This document shows, piece after piece, positions 25,592 to 34,937 of a stretch of 64,000 bases of DNA. The number at the start of each line of letters is the position of its first letter. Within the stretch, counting starts at the first letter, position 1. The stretch spans positions 1 through 64,000 of the forward strand of contig JAFDED010000003.1 of assembly GCA_019310535.1 (NCBI GenBank), read 5' to 3'. The notes under the pieces were generated by a model, which saw only the letters and a program-made list of their open reading frames with translations, was not told the DNA's origin and did not search any database. A program made the translations under genes and the position numbers. Source of the stretch: Deltaproteobacteria bacterium. Lineage in GTDB: Bacteria > Desulfobacterota > JAFDED01.

Positions 25592-25921
25592 TCTGCCGTA
25601 TCCTCATTCCCCGCCAGTGGTTTGCTAATGGGGATTTATGGATTAACCCCAGCCTTTGTATTTTTGTCAGTTTTTTCAATTCGTTCATTCGGCTATCGTG
25701 GCTTGGCATCAGGATCAGATTGGTGTTGATTTTGTTTTGACAATATAATACATTGACAAATAATCTTTTCTTTCCGGCCGATATACCATAAAGATTAAGG
25801 AGATATCATTCTTTCTGTCATCCTGTCAAAAAATCAATATATACTTCAATGCATCATCATCAAATTTTCATGCTTCGGTGTGTCCGAGCGGTCATAGATA
25901 ATGGCCGCTTCGGGAGGCAGT
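25592..25921 (+). other. intergenic region with possible promoter
   Basis: No gene. AT-rich in the middle, with two TTGACA boxes near 25737 and 25753. A short stretch at 25878-25905 looks like a serine tRNA D-arm but has no partner arms. Confidence 0.55.
25737..25766 (+). promoter_or_regulatory. possible promoter of the TauE-type gene
   Basis: TTGACA (25737-25742), 18 bases, TAATCT (25761-25766). A second TTGACA begins at 25753. About 155 bases upstream of the ATG, so the leader would be long. Confidence 0.35.
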
Positions 25922-26647
25922 ATGTCTTTACAAGCACACGTTATGATCGCTTTGAGCCTTTTTTTCGGTGCATTTGTGCATGGATCAGTGGGGTTCGGAT
26001 CCGCGCTGATAGCGGTGTCCTTGACTTCTCTGATTCTTGGAATCAAAACAGCGGTTCCATTCGTGGCCCCCTATGCCCTGTTAATTGCCGCTTTTCTGCT
26101 CTGGCATGCTCTAGACCACATGGACTGGCGCCATTTCGCTTATCCCGCCGTCGGGACGCTTTTCGGCGTACCAGCCGGTATCTGGTTACTCAAAAGCCTG
26201 AGCCCTCCTGTTATGAAAAATATCCTCGGTGTCTTTATGCTGGCTTTTGTCATCTGGTCGATTCTTTGGAGACGTGTACGATTCATCATTATACGGGCAC
26301 GCATTTGGGGTTTCGTCTCAGGGTTCATGGGTGGCGTCTTCGGCGGTGCCATCGCCGTACCGGGCCCGCCAGTGGTGATGTTTGTGTCCCTCAGTACCTG
26401 GAGCAAAGAGACCATGAGGAGTGTGATTCAGGCATATCTCATTTTTACGTATGTTCTGACCCTTGTTATATTCGGAGGGACAGGGATGGTAAATCGAGAG
26501 ACCCTGTTGCTGAACCTCTATCATCTCCCCGGTGTCGTCCTTGGAATGCTGGCGGGGCAGGCCCTGTTTCAACGTATTCCCCAGCACTGGTTTATCAGGG
26601 GAGTGCTGGCCATGCTGACCGTTTTGGGTGTCAGGCTATGCTGGTAA
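25922..26647 (+). CDS. TauE/SafE-family anion exporter
   Basis: A 241-residue inner-membrane protein with about seven hydrophobic helices and the TauE/SafE (DUF81) layout: FGAFVHGSVGFGSALIAV at the N-terminus and its second-half echo GFVSGFMGGVFGGAIAVPGPPVVMF. Family members export sulfite, sulfoacetate or similar organosulfur anions. ATG 25922 has GGGAGG five bases upstream, which makes it better than ATG 25901. It stands alone; a link with the phosphosulfolactate synthase at 49.6 kb is possible but unsupported by position. Confidence 0.87.
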   Translation: MSLQAHVMIALSLFFGAFVHGSVGFGSALIAVSLTSLILGIKTAVPFVAPYALLIAAFLLWHALDHMDWRHFAYPAVGTLFGVPAGIWLLKSLSPPVMKNILGVFMLAFVIWSILWRRVRFIIIRARIWGFVSGFMGGVFGGAIAVPGPPVVMFVSLSTWSKETMRSVIQAYLIFTYVLTLVIFGGTGMVNRETLLLNLYHLPGVVLGMLAGQALFQRIPQHWFIRGVLAMLTVLGVRLCW

Positions 26648-26664
26648 AAAAATTCCCCCGGAGG

Positions 26665-26735
26665 CCCGCCCCGCCCTTAGCGCACCTTTCTTTCATTGTG
26701 TTGGCCCGCTATCGACACCTATAAGGCGGGGCGGG
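26665..26735. repeat. GC-rich inverted repeat after the TauE-type gene
   Basis: CCCGCCCCGCCCTTA (26665-26679) is mirrored by TAAGGCGGGGCGGG (26722-26735), one mismatch, with a loop of about 42 bases; ATTCCTTTT follows. Could work as a terminator or be a copy of a small repeated element, since its core also occurs at 23870. Confidence 0.6.
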
Positions 26736-26873
26736 ATTCCTTTTCAGTCCGGTCTCTGTTATGATAGTATATAAATGGGATCTTTTCGATATGGTTGGAG
26801 TGGAGATTGCATTACGCTCAAGGGATGGGTCCTGCAGCGGATAATCACATTGATTCAAGAGTGCAAACGGAGA

Positions 26874-27368
26874 GTGGTTGTTATTAAAAAGATTGCTCTG
26901 AAATATTGGCTACTGATGGTCATAGTGTTGACCCTGCTCGTGTCCGATCAGGCCACCAAAGCGATGGTTATCAATTCCTTGTCGGAGAATGAGACCATTC
27001 CTGTGTTGGAAGGGTACCTGAACCTCACGCACGTGCGCAATCAGGGAGCGGCATTCGGCATCTTATCGGATGGAGGTGCGCGGATCCAACGCTATTTCTT
27101 TATCCCCATTACTATAGTGGTCTCACTGGCGATTCTCATTATCATATCCCATTCGCGCAAGGATGAGATCTTCAAAGTTATTTCTCTCTCCATGGTTCTA
27201 TCAGGGGCGCTGGGCAATCTGATGGATCGAGTGAGGTGGGGGGGTGTGGTGGATTTCATAGACATTCATTACGGGACATTGCATTGGCCCGCCTTTAATG
27301 TGGCCGATGCCTCCATCAGCATCGGGGTCATCTTGTTGATCGTCCACCTTATTGTTGATCATAACTGA
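26874..27368 (+). CDS. lspA: lipoprotein signal peptidase
   Basis: A 164-residue inner-membrane aspartic protease (signal peptidase II) that cuts the signal from diacylglyceryl-modified prolipoproteins. Four hydrophobic helices; motifs SDQATKAMV, THVRNQGAAFGIL, SGALGNLMDRVRWGGVVDFID and NVADASISIG, the last two with the catalytic Asp pair. The open frame reaches up to an ATG at 26775, but 33 extra residues before VVVIKKIALKYW are unlike the family, so I start at GTG 26874; the site is not certain. lgt follows after 26 bases. Confidence 0.9.
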   Translation: MVVIKKIALKYWLLMVIVLTLLVSDQATKAMVINSLSENETIPVLEGYLNLTHVRNQGAAFGILSDGGARIQRYFFIPITIVVSLAILIIISHSRKDEIFKVISLSMVLSGALGNLMDRVRWGGVVDFIDIHYGTLHWPAFNVADASISIGVILLIVHLIVDHN

Positions 27369-27394
27369 TATTTAGATAACTTAAAGGGATATTC

Positions 27395-28171
27395 ATGCAC
27401 CCTGTTTTATTTCAGATTGGGAACTTCACTATTTATACCTATGGCGTATTAGTCGCCACGGGTTTTCTGCTGGGGCTGACTGTTATAATGAGGGAAGCAC
27501 GCCGTTCCGGAGAGAACCCTGAGCTGTTTATCGATATGGCGCTTTACGTCCTCCTGGGCGCCATCATCGGTTCCCGTGCACTGTATGTCCTGGTAAGCTG
27601 GGATGAGTTTGCAGCGAACCCTCTTCATGTCTTCATGATCTGGAGGGGGGGGCTTGTATTTTATGGCGGGCTTGCGGCGGCGATTATAGTGGTCGTTTTG
27701 TATACGCGCCGCCATCAGATGCCAATCTTGAAAACCCTTGATATCTGCGCACCGGCTCTGGCCCTGGGCCATGCAGTGGGGAGAATTGGATGCTTTTTTG
27801 CAGGATGCTGTTATGGTAAAGCAACCTCACTTCCCTGGGCCGTTACTTTTACAAACCCCCAAAGCCTAGCTCCTCTTAATGAGCCGCTTCATCCCGTGCA
27901 GCTCTATTCATCGCTCAATGCCTTCCTGATTTTTCTTGTATTGATGGTGATTCGCAAACGGCAGTCTTTTGAGGGACAGGTCGCCCTGTCATATGTGTTC
28001 ATTTATGCCCTGACTCGATTTGTTCTGGAATTTTACCGTGGAGACCCAAGGGGGTTCGTGCTTGGCGGGGCGCTATCCACATCACAGTTCCTGGGGTTGC
28101 TGGCTGCCCCCATAGCGGCCATCCTGTGGTGGCGCGGCCGGCGCAACGCCCTCAGGAGATCCGGGGAGTGA
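27395..28171 (+). CDS. lgt: phosphatidylglycerol--prolipoprotein diacylglyceryl transferase
   Basis: A 258-residue multi-pass enzyme for the first step of lipoprotein modification. Signature GHAVGRIGCFFAGCCYGKAT near residue 128 contains the essential Arg; GARALYV-like residues near 65 and HPVQLYSSLNAFLIF and YALTRFVLEFYRGDPRG near the C-terminus are typical. Coupled with lspA, so both steps of lipoprotein maturation are encoded side by side. Confidence 0.95.
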   Translation: MHPVLFQIGNFTIYTYGVLVATGFLLGLTVIMREARRSGENPELFIDMALYVLLGAIIGSRALYVLVSWDEFAANPLHVFMIWRGGLVFYGGLAAAIIVVVLYTRRHQMPILKTLDICAPALALGHAVGRIGCFFAGCCYGKATSLPWAVTFTNPQSLAPLNEPLHPVQLYSSLNAFLIFLVLMVIRKRQSFEGQVALSYVFIYALTRFVLEFYRGDPRGFVLGGALSTSQFLGLLAAPIAAILWWRGRRNALRRSGE

Positions 28172-28249
28172 AGACGCTGAAGAATCCTGGACCCGGAGGC
28201 CGTTTTCACAAGAGCGTGGTGGATCATAGTCAAGCTTTTCATCGCCGTC

Positions 28250-29026
28250 ATGTTCCACCGGCAAAGGCTGCACGAACGCATCATGCACCGAGGCCTGCCA
28301 GCGCTATTCGGCATCCCGATTGGGTGCGGGACTGTGGAGTTCAAGGTGGAAGAACGGGGAAATAATCGCTCAAACGAGCCTCTCACATTTCGTCTTTTGG
28401 TTTGTTGGGGCCCAGTGATATTGCATGCCCTTTTGCGTGCACTCTACGCCACCTGCCGATTTGCATACCGCGCTGCCGGGAAATGCTCGGCTTCCGGGTC
28501 CCCAGGAGGGCCGCTCATTTATGTGGCCTGGCATCGCGACATGCTCATGCTCTCCTACCCTTACCGCAACCGCGACATAGCAATGGTTATAAGCCGAAGC
28601 CATGATGGAGAACTGGCGGCGCAAACCGCCCGGCGCATGGGCTATTGTGCCGTCAGAGGTTCCAACTCCCGGGGAGGAATATCCGCTCTCAAGGAATTGA
28701 TCATTATGCTGAGAAATGGTCAAAGTGTCGGCGTTTTAGCAGATGGGCCCCGGGGGCCCGCCGGGCAAACGAAAGCGGGTGTCTTGTATCTGGCCCATAA
28801 GACAGGGGCTGCGCTTGTCCCCGTGGCGGCAAAGGCAAGCAGGAGCATCACCCTTCGCAGTTGGGACCGAATGGTCCTCCCACTCCCGTTCTCCCACATA
28901 TCAATTGTGGAAGGAGAGCCCATAATCCTCCCCTCTGATCTCAACCGGAGAGATTTAATACAGTATTGCCACCAACTGACACAACGTATTAACGGACTTT
29001 ATAGCACCATCGCCGAAAAAAGCTGA
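28250..29026 (+). CDS. lysophospholipid acyltransferase family protein (DUF374)
   Basis: A 258-residue protein of the DUF374 acyltransferase group. VAWHRDMLMLSYPYRN near residue 90 is the family version of the H-X4-D box; SRSHDGELAAQTARRMGY, AVRGSNSRGGISALKELI and GVLADGPRGPAGQTKAGVLY follow in the standard order. These enzymes are thought to acylate lipid A precursors or lysolipids; the exact acceptor is not shown by the sequence. It sits directly after lgt on the same strand. The start is weakly supported, as no ribosome site is visible at 28250. Confidence 0.82.
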   Translation: MFHRQRLHERIMHRGLPALFGIPIGCGTVEFKVEERGNNRSNEPLTFRLLVCWGPVILHALLRALYATCRFAYRAAGKCSASGSPGGPLIYVAWHRDMLMLSYPYRNRDIAMVISRSHDGELAAQTARRMGYCAVRGSNSRGGISALKELIIMLRNGQSVGVLADGPRGPAGQTKAGVLYLAHKTGAALVPVAAKASRSITLRSWDRMVLPLPFSHISIVEGEPIILPSDLNRRDLIQYCHQLTQRINGLYSTIAEKS

Positions 29027-29044
29027 TCGCCGGTTCACTGCAGC

Positions 29045-29500
29045 CTGAATGAGGAGGAGAGGCTCAGGGACGCTGTTGCCCGGCAGGCCTTTATCCAAAA
29101 TGTGTCTAATGCAAAATCTGGAATGATATCCCCCGCTCTGATAGGGAGAAATGTCCGGGAACAGCGCATTATTGATAATCTCATGATCGAGCTTGACGGA
29201 ACGCCTAGATAAGTCTCGTTTAGGGGCCAATGCCATCTATAGTGCCTCTGTGGCGGTGGCTCGAGCGGCGGCCAACTCCCTGGGAGTGTCCCTGCATTGT
29301 TACCCGGGCGGGGCCGGTGTTAATATAATGCCGATACCCACGTTTAACATGATCAACGGCGGACAGTATACTGAAGAGAACGTTGAATTGCAGGAGTTTC
29401 TTCTTGTGCCCGCGACAGCGAGTACATAATCCGAAGCATTGAAAACGGGTGGGGAAGTTTTTTATACACTGGGCATGCTGATAGAGAAGCGCTATGGGCG
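29045..29500 (+). pseudogene. enolase fragment (both ends missing, frameshifted)
   Basis: From about 29045 a reading frame gives VSNAKSGMISPALIGRNV, EQRIIDNLMIELDGTP, then a single extra base near 29208 shifts the frame; the next frame continues exactly with DKSRLGANAI, VAVARAAANSLG, IPTFNMINGGQYTEENVE and LQEFLLVPA, has an in-frame TAA at 29427, and goes on with SEALKTGGEVFYTLGM. This is the enolase N-terminal domain and the start of the barrel (roughly residues 45-190). The first 45 and last 240 residues are missing. The 3' end runs out next to the permease gene. Confidence 0.9.
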
Positions 29501-29580
29501 GAAATATCTTCAATTGGGCAGCCCATTAAGACGACCTGAAACCGCATATATGTCTCCCTTTTCCTGCGAATATGTTAAAA

Positions 29581-30483
29581 CTACCGGCCAACAAGGGTAG
29601 GATCAAGGGAAATCCGAATTCCCTCACCCACCATGCTGAAAGCCACAACGGTGATAAATATGCACAGGCCCGGCAAAACAACCAATAACGGCGCATTCCA
29701 GATATACGTCTGAGCATCCATCAGCATGTTGCCCCAGCTTGGTGTGGGAGGCTGGACTCCCAGGCCGAGAAAGCTGAGCGCCGCCTCGGCCATGATGGCT
29801 CTGGCCACCCCAAAACTTGCGGCCACCGTAACAGAGGGCATCACGTTAGGAAGCACGTGCCAAACTAAAATCCTATAATGAGGAGAACCCAAGGCCAATG
29901 AAGCCGTAACGAAATCGAATTCTCTATATTTCAATGTATCACCGCGCACGATGCGCGCCACCCTCATCCAGTTTGTGAATCCCAACACAAACAGGACGTG
30001 TAGGAAGCTCGGCCCAATGATGGTTAAAATGGTAATCCAGAGAAAATAAAGTGGAATGGACATCATAGCATCGGTGAACCGCATGAGGACGCTGTCAATC
30101 ACCGATCCGTAATACCCTGATACTCCTCCGATGATAGTCCCCATGAGGATGGCGATGGACATGGCTAGCATGCCGACCAGCAGGGAAGTGCGCGCTCCGA
30201 AGATCAGTCGGCTCAGCACATCCCGCCCGGCCTCATCGGTGCCCAAAAGATGGCTAGTCGAAGGCGGAGCAAACATGTTGAGAATGTCCACCGTGACAGG
30301 AGAATGTGGGGCAATGGAAGGCGCAAAAGCAGCAATTAACGCCAGTATTAAAAGAATGGCAAGACCGCCCAGTGACCTTTGGCTCTTTCGAAGTCGCGCC
30401 CACGCACTGCGATATCCCGGGGCATGCGCAGATAGTTTCTGATTTTGGCCTTTTAGTGCATATTGTGTTTTTGGGTCCTTCAC
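29581..30483 (-). CDS. peptide ABC transporter permease, DppC type
   Basis: A 300-residue inner-membrane permease with an N-terminal helix, then HSPVTVDILNMF and APPSTSHLLGTDEAGRD, the DppC/OppC signature, six helices and the EAA loop EAALSFLGLGVQPPTPSWG near residue 240. It forms the translocation pore with the DppB-type partner upstream. Last gene of an eight-gene minus-strand run; no ATPase gene follows. Confidence 0.9.
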   Translation of the reverse strand: MKDPKTQYALKGQNQKLSAHAPGYRSAWARLRKSQRSLGGLAILLILALIAAFAPSIAPHSPVTVDILNMFAPPSTSHLLGTDEAGRDVLSRLIFGARTSLLVGMLAMSIAILMGTIIGGVSGYYGSVIDSVLMRFTDAMMSIPLYFLWITILTIIGPSFLHVLFVLGFTNWMRVARIVRGDTLKYREFDFVTASLALGSPHYRILVWHVLPNVMPSVTVAASFGVARAIMAEAALSFLGLGVQPPTPSWGNMLMDAQTYIWNAPLLVVLPGLCIFITVVAFSMVGEGIRISLDPTLVGR

Positions 30484-30493
30484 CGGCGGACTC

Positions 30494-31453
30494 TCACGCT
30501 GTTTTTTTCGTCAATCTAATTCGCGGGTCAAAAAAAGGATACATCAGGTCTACTATGAGATTTGTAAGAATAACCACCACGGATACCACGATAGTGATCC
30601 CCATGACCAGCGGGTAGTCTCTGCCCAATGCACTGGTGATAGCCAGACGGCCCATGCCCGGCCACGCGAAGATGAATTCGGTTATAGCGGCACCTCCGAT
30701 CAATCGCGGCAATGACAGGCCTATGACACTGATGTTGGTCACCATTGCATTTTTCAGTGCATGCTTATATATAACCATCACCTCTCCTAACCCTTTGCTG
30801 CGGGCAGTACGGACATAGTCCTGTCGCAACACCTCCAGCATGCTGGAACGTGCATAGCGGATCAATTCCGCCGTGTTGGAAAGCCCGAGGACTATGGTGG
30901 GCATGATGAGATGCCGAAAACGATCCAAAAGATCCGTCTCTTTCCCAACCGTATACATACCCGCGGACGGCAGCCATCCTAATTGAACCGAAAAGAGGAG
31001 AATGAGCATCAATCCGAACCAAAACACAGGCATGGAAACCCCGAAGAATGAAAAGAAGCTGGCCAAAGAATCCAGGGCGCTCCCCTGTCGCATGGCCGAA
31101 GCACTCCCCAGAGGGAGGGCAATCACCACCGAAAAAAGCAGTGCGGATAACCCCAGAACGGCCGTGGCCGGCACCCTCTCGAGAATGACCACCAGCACAG
31201 ATCGGGCCGAGATGAAGGATATCCCAAGATTGCCGTGCATAATGTTATTCATCCACCGGTAATACTGGACATGGATCGGGTCGTCCAGCCCCAGGCTTTT
31301 TCGGATTTCGGCAATTTGCTCTTTCGACAACTCGTCAGACATGAGGATGGACGGCCCGCCCGGAGCAATATGAATAAACAAAAACACGGCAGTGCAGACA
31401 ATGAAAAGAACTACGAGAGAATTGACAAGCCTTCGCAGTAAATAAGCAACCAT
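30494..31453 (-). CDS. peptide ABC transporter permease, DppB type
   Basis: A 319-residue permease; begins with LLRRLVNSLVVLFIVC, then FIHIAPGGPS, LGLDDPIHVQYYRWM, and the EAA region with GAAITEFIFAWPGMGRLAI near residue 235. Pairs with the DppC gene 10 bases downstream and the binding protein upstream. Residue pattern is of the nickel/peptide/opine class. Confidence 0.92.
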   Translation of the reverse strand: MVAYLLRRLVNSLVVLFIVCTAVFLFIHIAPGGPSILMSDELSKEQIAEIRKSLGLDDPIHVQYYRWMNNIMHGNLGISFISARSVLVVILERVPATAVLGLSALLFSVVIALPLGSASAMRQGSALDSLASFFSFFGVSMPVFWFGLMLILLFSVQLGWLPSAGMYTVGKETDLLDRFRHLIMPTIVLGLSNTAELIRYARSSMLEVLRQDYVRTARSKGLGEVMVIYKHALKNAMVTNISVIGLSLPRLIGGAAITEFIFAWPGMGRLAITSALGRDYPLVMGITIVVSVVVILTNLIVDLMYPFFDPRIRLTKKTA

Positions 31454-31536
31454 GGGATTTCTTGTGGGATTTGGGAGGGTGGACTCTTGGCTCTGTTGAC
31501 AACGCCAAAGCCCATCCTCTCATTTCAACTCATCTT

Positions 31537-33147
31537 CTACTGGATATACCACTCCTCCATATTGTGGTATACCCGCCAGGGACTCGGCTGAATTCCCTTG
31601 AGCCGCTTATTGGCAACGGCAATCTCAATGGGATAATAGAAAAGGATCATGGGAACATCATTGGCGATAATCCGCTGCATCTCGTGGTAAATCTTTGCTC
31701 GCTCCTTCCGGTCAAGGGTCGCCTTTCCCCTGGCAAATAACTCATCAACCTTGGGGTTGCTATATCGCGTCTGGTTTGGGCGTGGCCCCGATTTGGAGTG
31801 CCAGCGGCGCGCCAGCATATCGGGATCCATGGGCGGATTGAAGGCGTTCCACAAGAACGTCATCTCCTTGTTGGGATTCCACTGGTAGTTTTCCAAAAAG
31901 TCGTGCCATTCTTTGAACTGGATCTTCACGTCCAGCCCTATGGACTTGAAAAACTGCTGGGCGATCATGACGTTCCTGCGACGGGTGGGACTGGCATTAT
32001 CTCCGGTAAGGGTAAACCGGAACGGCTTGCCGTCCTTATCCAGGATGCCGTCGCCGTCAGTGTCCTTCCAGCCGGCCTCAGCCAGGAGCTTCTTGGCTTT
32101 TTCCGGATCATATTCCAGCTTGAGCACATCATCAGTGTAAGCCCATTTAAAGGGAGGCTGAAACACTGAGTAGGCCGGGATTGCCTCACCCAGGAGCACC
32201 TTGTCGATGATGGCTTTTTTGTCCACAGCGTGGTTCAGGGCTTTGCGTACCCGGATATCATTGAAAGGCGGCTTGTTTATGTTCCAGAAAAGACCGTAGT
32301 AATTGGTCTGGACCATGCGGTACGCAACGAGTTTGGGATCCTTTGAGAGTTCTTTGAGTTGCAATGGCTCTACTCCGTCCATAATATCTATCTCGCCCGT
32401 TTTGAGCTGAGCCATGCGGACGTTGGTGTCGGGTAGTACTTTAAAAACGATTCGATCCAAGTAGGGACGTCTGCGCCAGTGCTTTTCGTAAGCCACAATG
32501 GTCGCGTGGTCGCCGGGCACCCATTCTTTGAACTTGAAGGGGCCTGTTCCCACTGGTTTGTGGTTGAACTCATCGGTGTTAACATCTTTTCCTTCCAACA
32601 AGTGCTTGGGTATGATGGGGATCTGCAAGGCTGCTTCAAAAGAAGCCGATGGACTTTTCAGGTTGAACTTCACCGTGTATGGATCGATGACCTCAACACC
32701 TTTCAAGTCAGCGATCTGGATTCTGAACTGGGTTCGTGTCTTGGGGTTCATTACTGTTTCGAATGTAAACTTAACGTCCCCTGCTGTGAATTCCTTGCCA
32801 TCATGCCATGTAACCCCTTTGCGCAAATGTGCCACGAGGGAAGTGAGATCTTTCGAATATTCCCATGATGTCGCCAGCTCGGGTATGTTCTCCATGGTCT
32901 CGGGATTCGCCCGCGCCAGCCGTTCGAACATGGGCCATGATGCAAATATGGAGGAAACCTCCGAGCGGATGATGGGGCACATCAATTTGGGGTCTCCATT
33001 CAGCGGCACTATGGCCTGTCCACCTGTTTTCGGCTGAGCCATGGCGATGGACCCGTTCCCGGATAGAGTAAATAATACCATCGCCATCAAAAGGCATATA
33101 ATCTTTCCTGGACTGACAATCTTCTTCTTCAATGGATGCTGTTTCAT
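31537..33147 (-). CDS. peptide-type ABC transporter substrate-binding protein
   Basis: A 536-residue periplasmic binding protein of the SBP family 5 (DppA/OppA). A Sec signal (residues 1-38, MAMVLFTLSGNGSIAMA) has no lipobox cysteine. Typical stretches: HLRKGVTWHDGKEFTAGDV, NHKPVGTGPFKFKEWVPGDH, RVRKALNHAVDKKAI, and KKLLAEAGWKDTDGDGILD. The ligand cannot be read from the sequence, but this group binds peptides, glutathione and opines. Confidence 0.92.
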   Translation of the reverse strand: MKQHPLKKKIVSPGKIICLLMAMVLFTLSGNGSIAMAQPKTGGQAIVPLNGDPKLMCPIIRSEVSSIFASWPMFERLARANPETMENIPELATSWEYSKDLTSLVAHLRKGVTWHDGKEFTAGDVKFTFETVMNPKTRTQFRIQIADLKGVEVIDPYTVKFNLKSPSASFEAALQIPIIPKHLLEGKDVNTDEFNHKPVGTGPFKFKEWVPGDHATIVAYEKHWRRRPYLDRIVFKVLPDTNVRMAQLKTGEIDIMDGVEPLQLKELSKDPKLVAYRMVQTNYYGLFWNINKPPFNDIRVRKALNHAVDKKAIIDKVLLGEAIPAYSVFQPPFKWAYTDDVLKLEYDPEKAKKLLAEAGWKDTDGDGILDKDGKPFRFTLTGDNASPTRRRNVMIAQQFFKSIGLDVKIQFKEWHDFLENYQWNPNKEMTFLWNAFNPPMDPDMLARRWHSKSGPRPNQTRYSNPKVDELFARGKATLDRKERAKIYHEMQRIIANDVPMILFYYPIEIAVANKRLKGIQPSPWRVYHNMEEWYIQ

Positions 33148-33222
33148 AATATTGACCTCCTTTCACAAGTTAAAGACAAAAAACTAGTTTTTTCACAACC
33201 CTGCTCCGTTTGGAGCTTTCCC

Positions 33223-34002
33223 TCAGTCTATATATGCCCCACCATTGACGTCCATAACCTCGCCATTGATAAAATCAGCGTCCTCGGACACAAGGAAGAG
33301 GACAGCCCGTGCCACGTCCTCCGGCGTCCCCACCCGGCCGATGGGGATGGTGTTCCGGGCCTCCTCAAGTCCTTCCAATGCCGGTCGGCCATTCCACATG
33401 CGGCGTCCGGGATCTTTGCCTGTATCGATAGTTCCAGGGCAGATGGCATTGGCGGTTATGCCTTTTGGCGATATCTCCCGCACTAATGCCTTGGTAAAAC
33501 CCAGGATACCGGCCTTTGACGCGGCATAATGAACACCGCCTATCCGACCGCCTCCTTTTTTGCCTGACACGGAGGAAATACAAACAATGCGGCCCCAACC
33601 CTTTCTGATCATATACGGTAAAGCCTCTCGGGTGCACAGAAACGTGCCCTTAAGGTTCACATCCAGGATACGGTTCCAGTCCTCCTCGCTCATTTCCAGT
33701 ACGGATATAGCCTGCGTAATCCCGGCATTATTCACAAGAATGTCCAGTCCCCTCCATTTTTCAACCACCGCATTGATCATGTTTTTCACTTGATCTTCCC
33801 GTGAGACATCGGCAGGAAGAGCCAGTGCCTCTCCCCCGGACTTCCTGATCTCCTCCACAGCCTGCTGGGCCCATTCGCGGTTCACATCGTTGACTGCGAC
33901 GGCAGCGCCCTCCTGGGCCAAGAGCATCGCAATAGACTGTCCAATCCCTTTTCGTGATCCTGCACCGGTGACCAGGGCAACGCGCCCTTCAAGTTTCATC
34001 AT
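33223..34002 (-). CDS. short-chain dehydrogenase/reductase (FabG-like)
   Basis: A 259-residue classical SDR: VTGAGSRKGIGQSIA near the N-terminus, NNAGIT near 90, catalytic SSVSG and YAASKAG, and a C-terminal GEVMDVNGGAYID. I start at the first of two adjacent ATG codons. It is in the same operon as the peptide transporter and creatininase genes, so it likely oxidises a hydroxy acid or alcohol made from the imported compound. Confidence 0.87.
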   Translation of the reverse strand: MMKLEGRVALVTGAGSRKGIGQSIAMLLAQEGAAVAVNDVNREWAQQAVEEIRKSGGEALALPADVSREDQVKNMINAVVEKWRGLDILVNNAGITQAISVLEMSEEDWNRILDVNLKGTFLCTREALPYMIRKGWGRIVCISSVSGKKGGGRIGGVHYAASKAGILGFTKALVREISPKGITANAICPGTIDTGKDPGRRMWNGRPALEGLEEARNTIPIGRVGTPEDVARAVLFLVSEDADFINGEVMDVNGGAYID

Positions 34003-34099
34003 GATGCCCTTTGCTCCAGCCGTTATTTGTTGCATTGATTCGAGATTTATTCTTGGAAATGAATCTCTACTATTATTGGATTTGTTGTGCTATATTCAC

Positions 34100-34876
34100 T
34101 TAGCCAAATGTCTTCAAGAATTCCCTTATCCTTCGGGCGATTTCTTTGGCTGTCTCTGCCGCCAGGTACTCGCCGAACTCGAGGGAAATGTTGCTGGGAT
34201 CTCCGAAAATGCCTTTGGTGGCGTACTTATCTATAGGAAGAGCCGCCGTAAAGCCCAGGTTGCGACGGAGATCCACAAGGGTTCGGTCGGGGACCAGCCG
34301 TCGATCCATGTGCACGCAGTCGGGTTTTTCCGCCAGTGCCAGAGAGCATTCGCACGTTCCGCCGTGCCCGTCGGAACCATAGGCCATGTCCTCTTTATGA
34401 ACCTCGCTCTTAAATTTACTCAGCAAGACGTCCATACGTCCTTTATTGGCGTCTTGGTAGGCTAGGGAGAGGACATGAACGCCTGGCTCGGTGGGGATCT
34501 CGTCCACCGCGCATTTGATGGCCGGCTCGTTGCCCCTGTGGCCCGTAAGAATTATCAGCAGTTTGAAGCCGTGTGCAAGTATCTCCGCGCCGATCTCCAC
34601 CAGGAGGGCCGCGAGCGTAGAGGGCTTCAGGGAAACAGTCCCGGGGTAATGCCGGTGGGGCGTGGAAACGCCGTATGAAATGTCCGGCGCCAAAACCGCG
34701 TCCAACTCGTCCGCCAAAAGACGAGCAACTGCCATGGTGGCAAAGGTGTCGATGCCCAAGGTTGCGTGCAGGCCGTGTTGCTCCGTGGATCCCACGGGCA
34801 AGATAACGAAACCGGGGCCTGTTTTGATGTATCCCTCAACTTCCTCATACGTCATCATGTTCAGTTCTTTGGCCAT
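34100..34876 (-). CDS. creatininase-family amidohydrolase
   Basis: A 258-residue creatininase/creatinine amidohydrolase fold protein. Metal ligands visible in VGSTEQHGLHATLGIDT (Glu and His near residue 33), GHRGNEPAIK near 110 and the HGGTCECS stretch near 170 with the usual Glu. Family members open cyclic amides (creatinine), or act on ribityl or peptide substrates (ArfB, MftE). Between SDR and gamma-glutamyltransferase genes on one strand, so it probably cleaves an amide bond of the imported compound. Confidence 0.85.
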   Translation of the reverse strand: MAKELNMMTYEEVEGYIKTGPGFVILPVGSTEQHGLHATLGIDTFATMAVARLLADELDAVLAPDISYGVSTPHRHYPGTVSLKPSTLAALLVEIGAEILAHGFKLLIILTGHRGNEPAIKCAVDEIPTEPGVHVLSLAYQDANKGRMDVLLSKFKSEVHKEDMAYGSDGHGGTCECSLALAEKPDCVHMDRRLVPDRTLVDLRRNLGFTAALPIDKYATKGIFGDPSNISLEFGEYLAAETAKEIARRIREFLKTFG

Positions 34877-34937
34877 TGGCTTTCCTCCATGTTTTTAACA
34901 AAATGAATGTTGTGTGCTTCTGGCGGTACTACTCTTA

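Noticed and set aside
25878-25910. Sequence like the D-arm of a serine tRNA (GTGTCCGAGCGGTC)
   Set aside because: No acceptor stem, anticodon arm, T-arm or CCA end can be fitted around it; the downstream part is the ribosome site and start of the TauE-type gene.
29193-29429. A separate small gene of 78 codons
   Set aside because: It is the second frame of the broken enolase; it begins at an accidental ATG before the frameshift point and ends at an internal stop.
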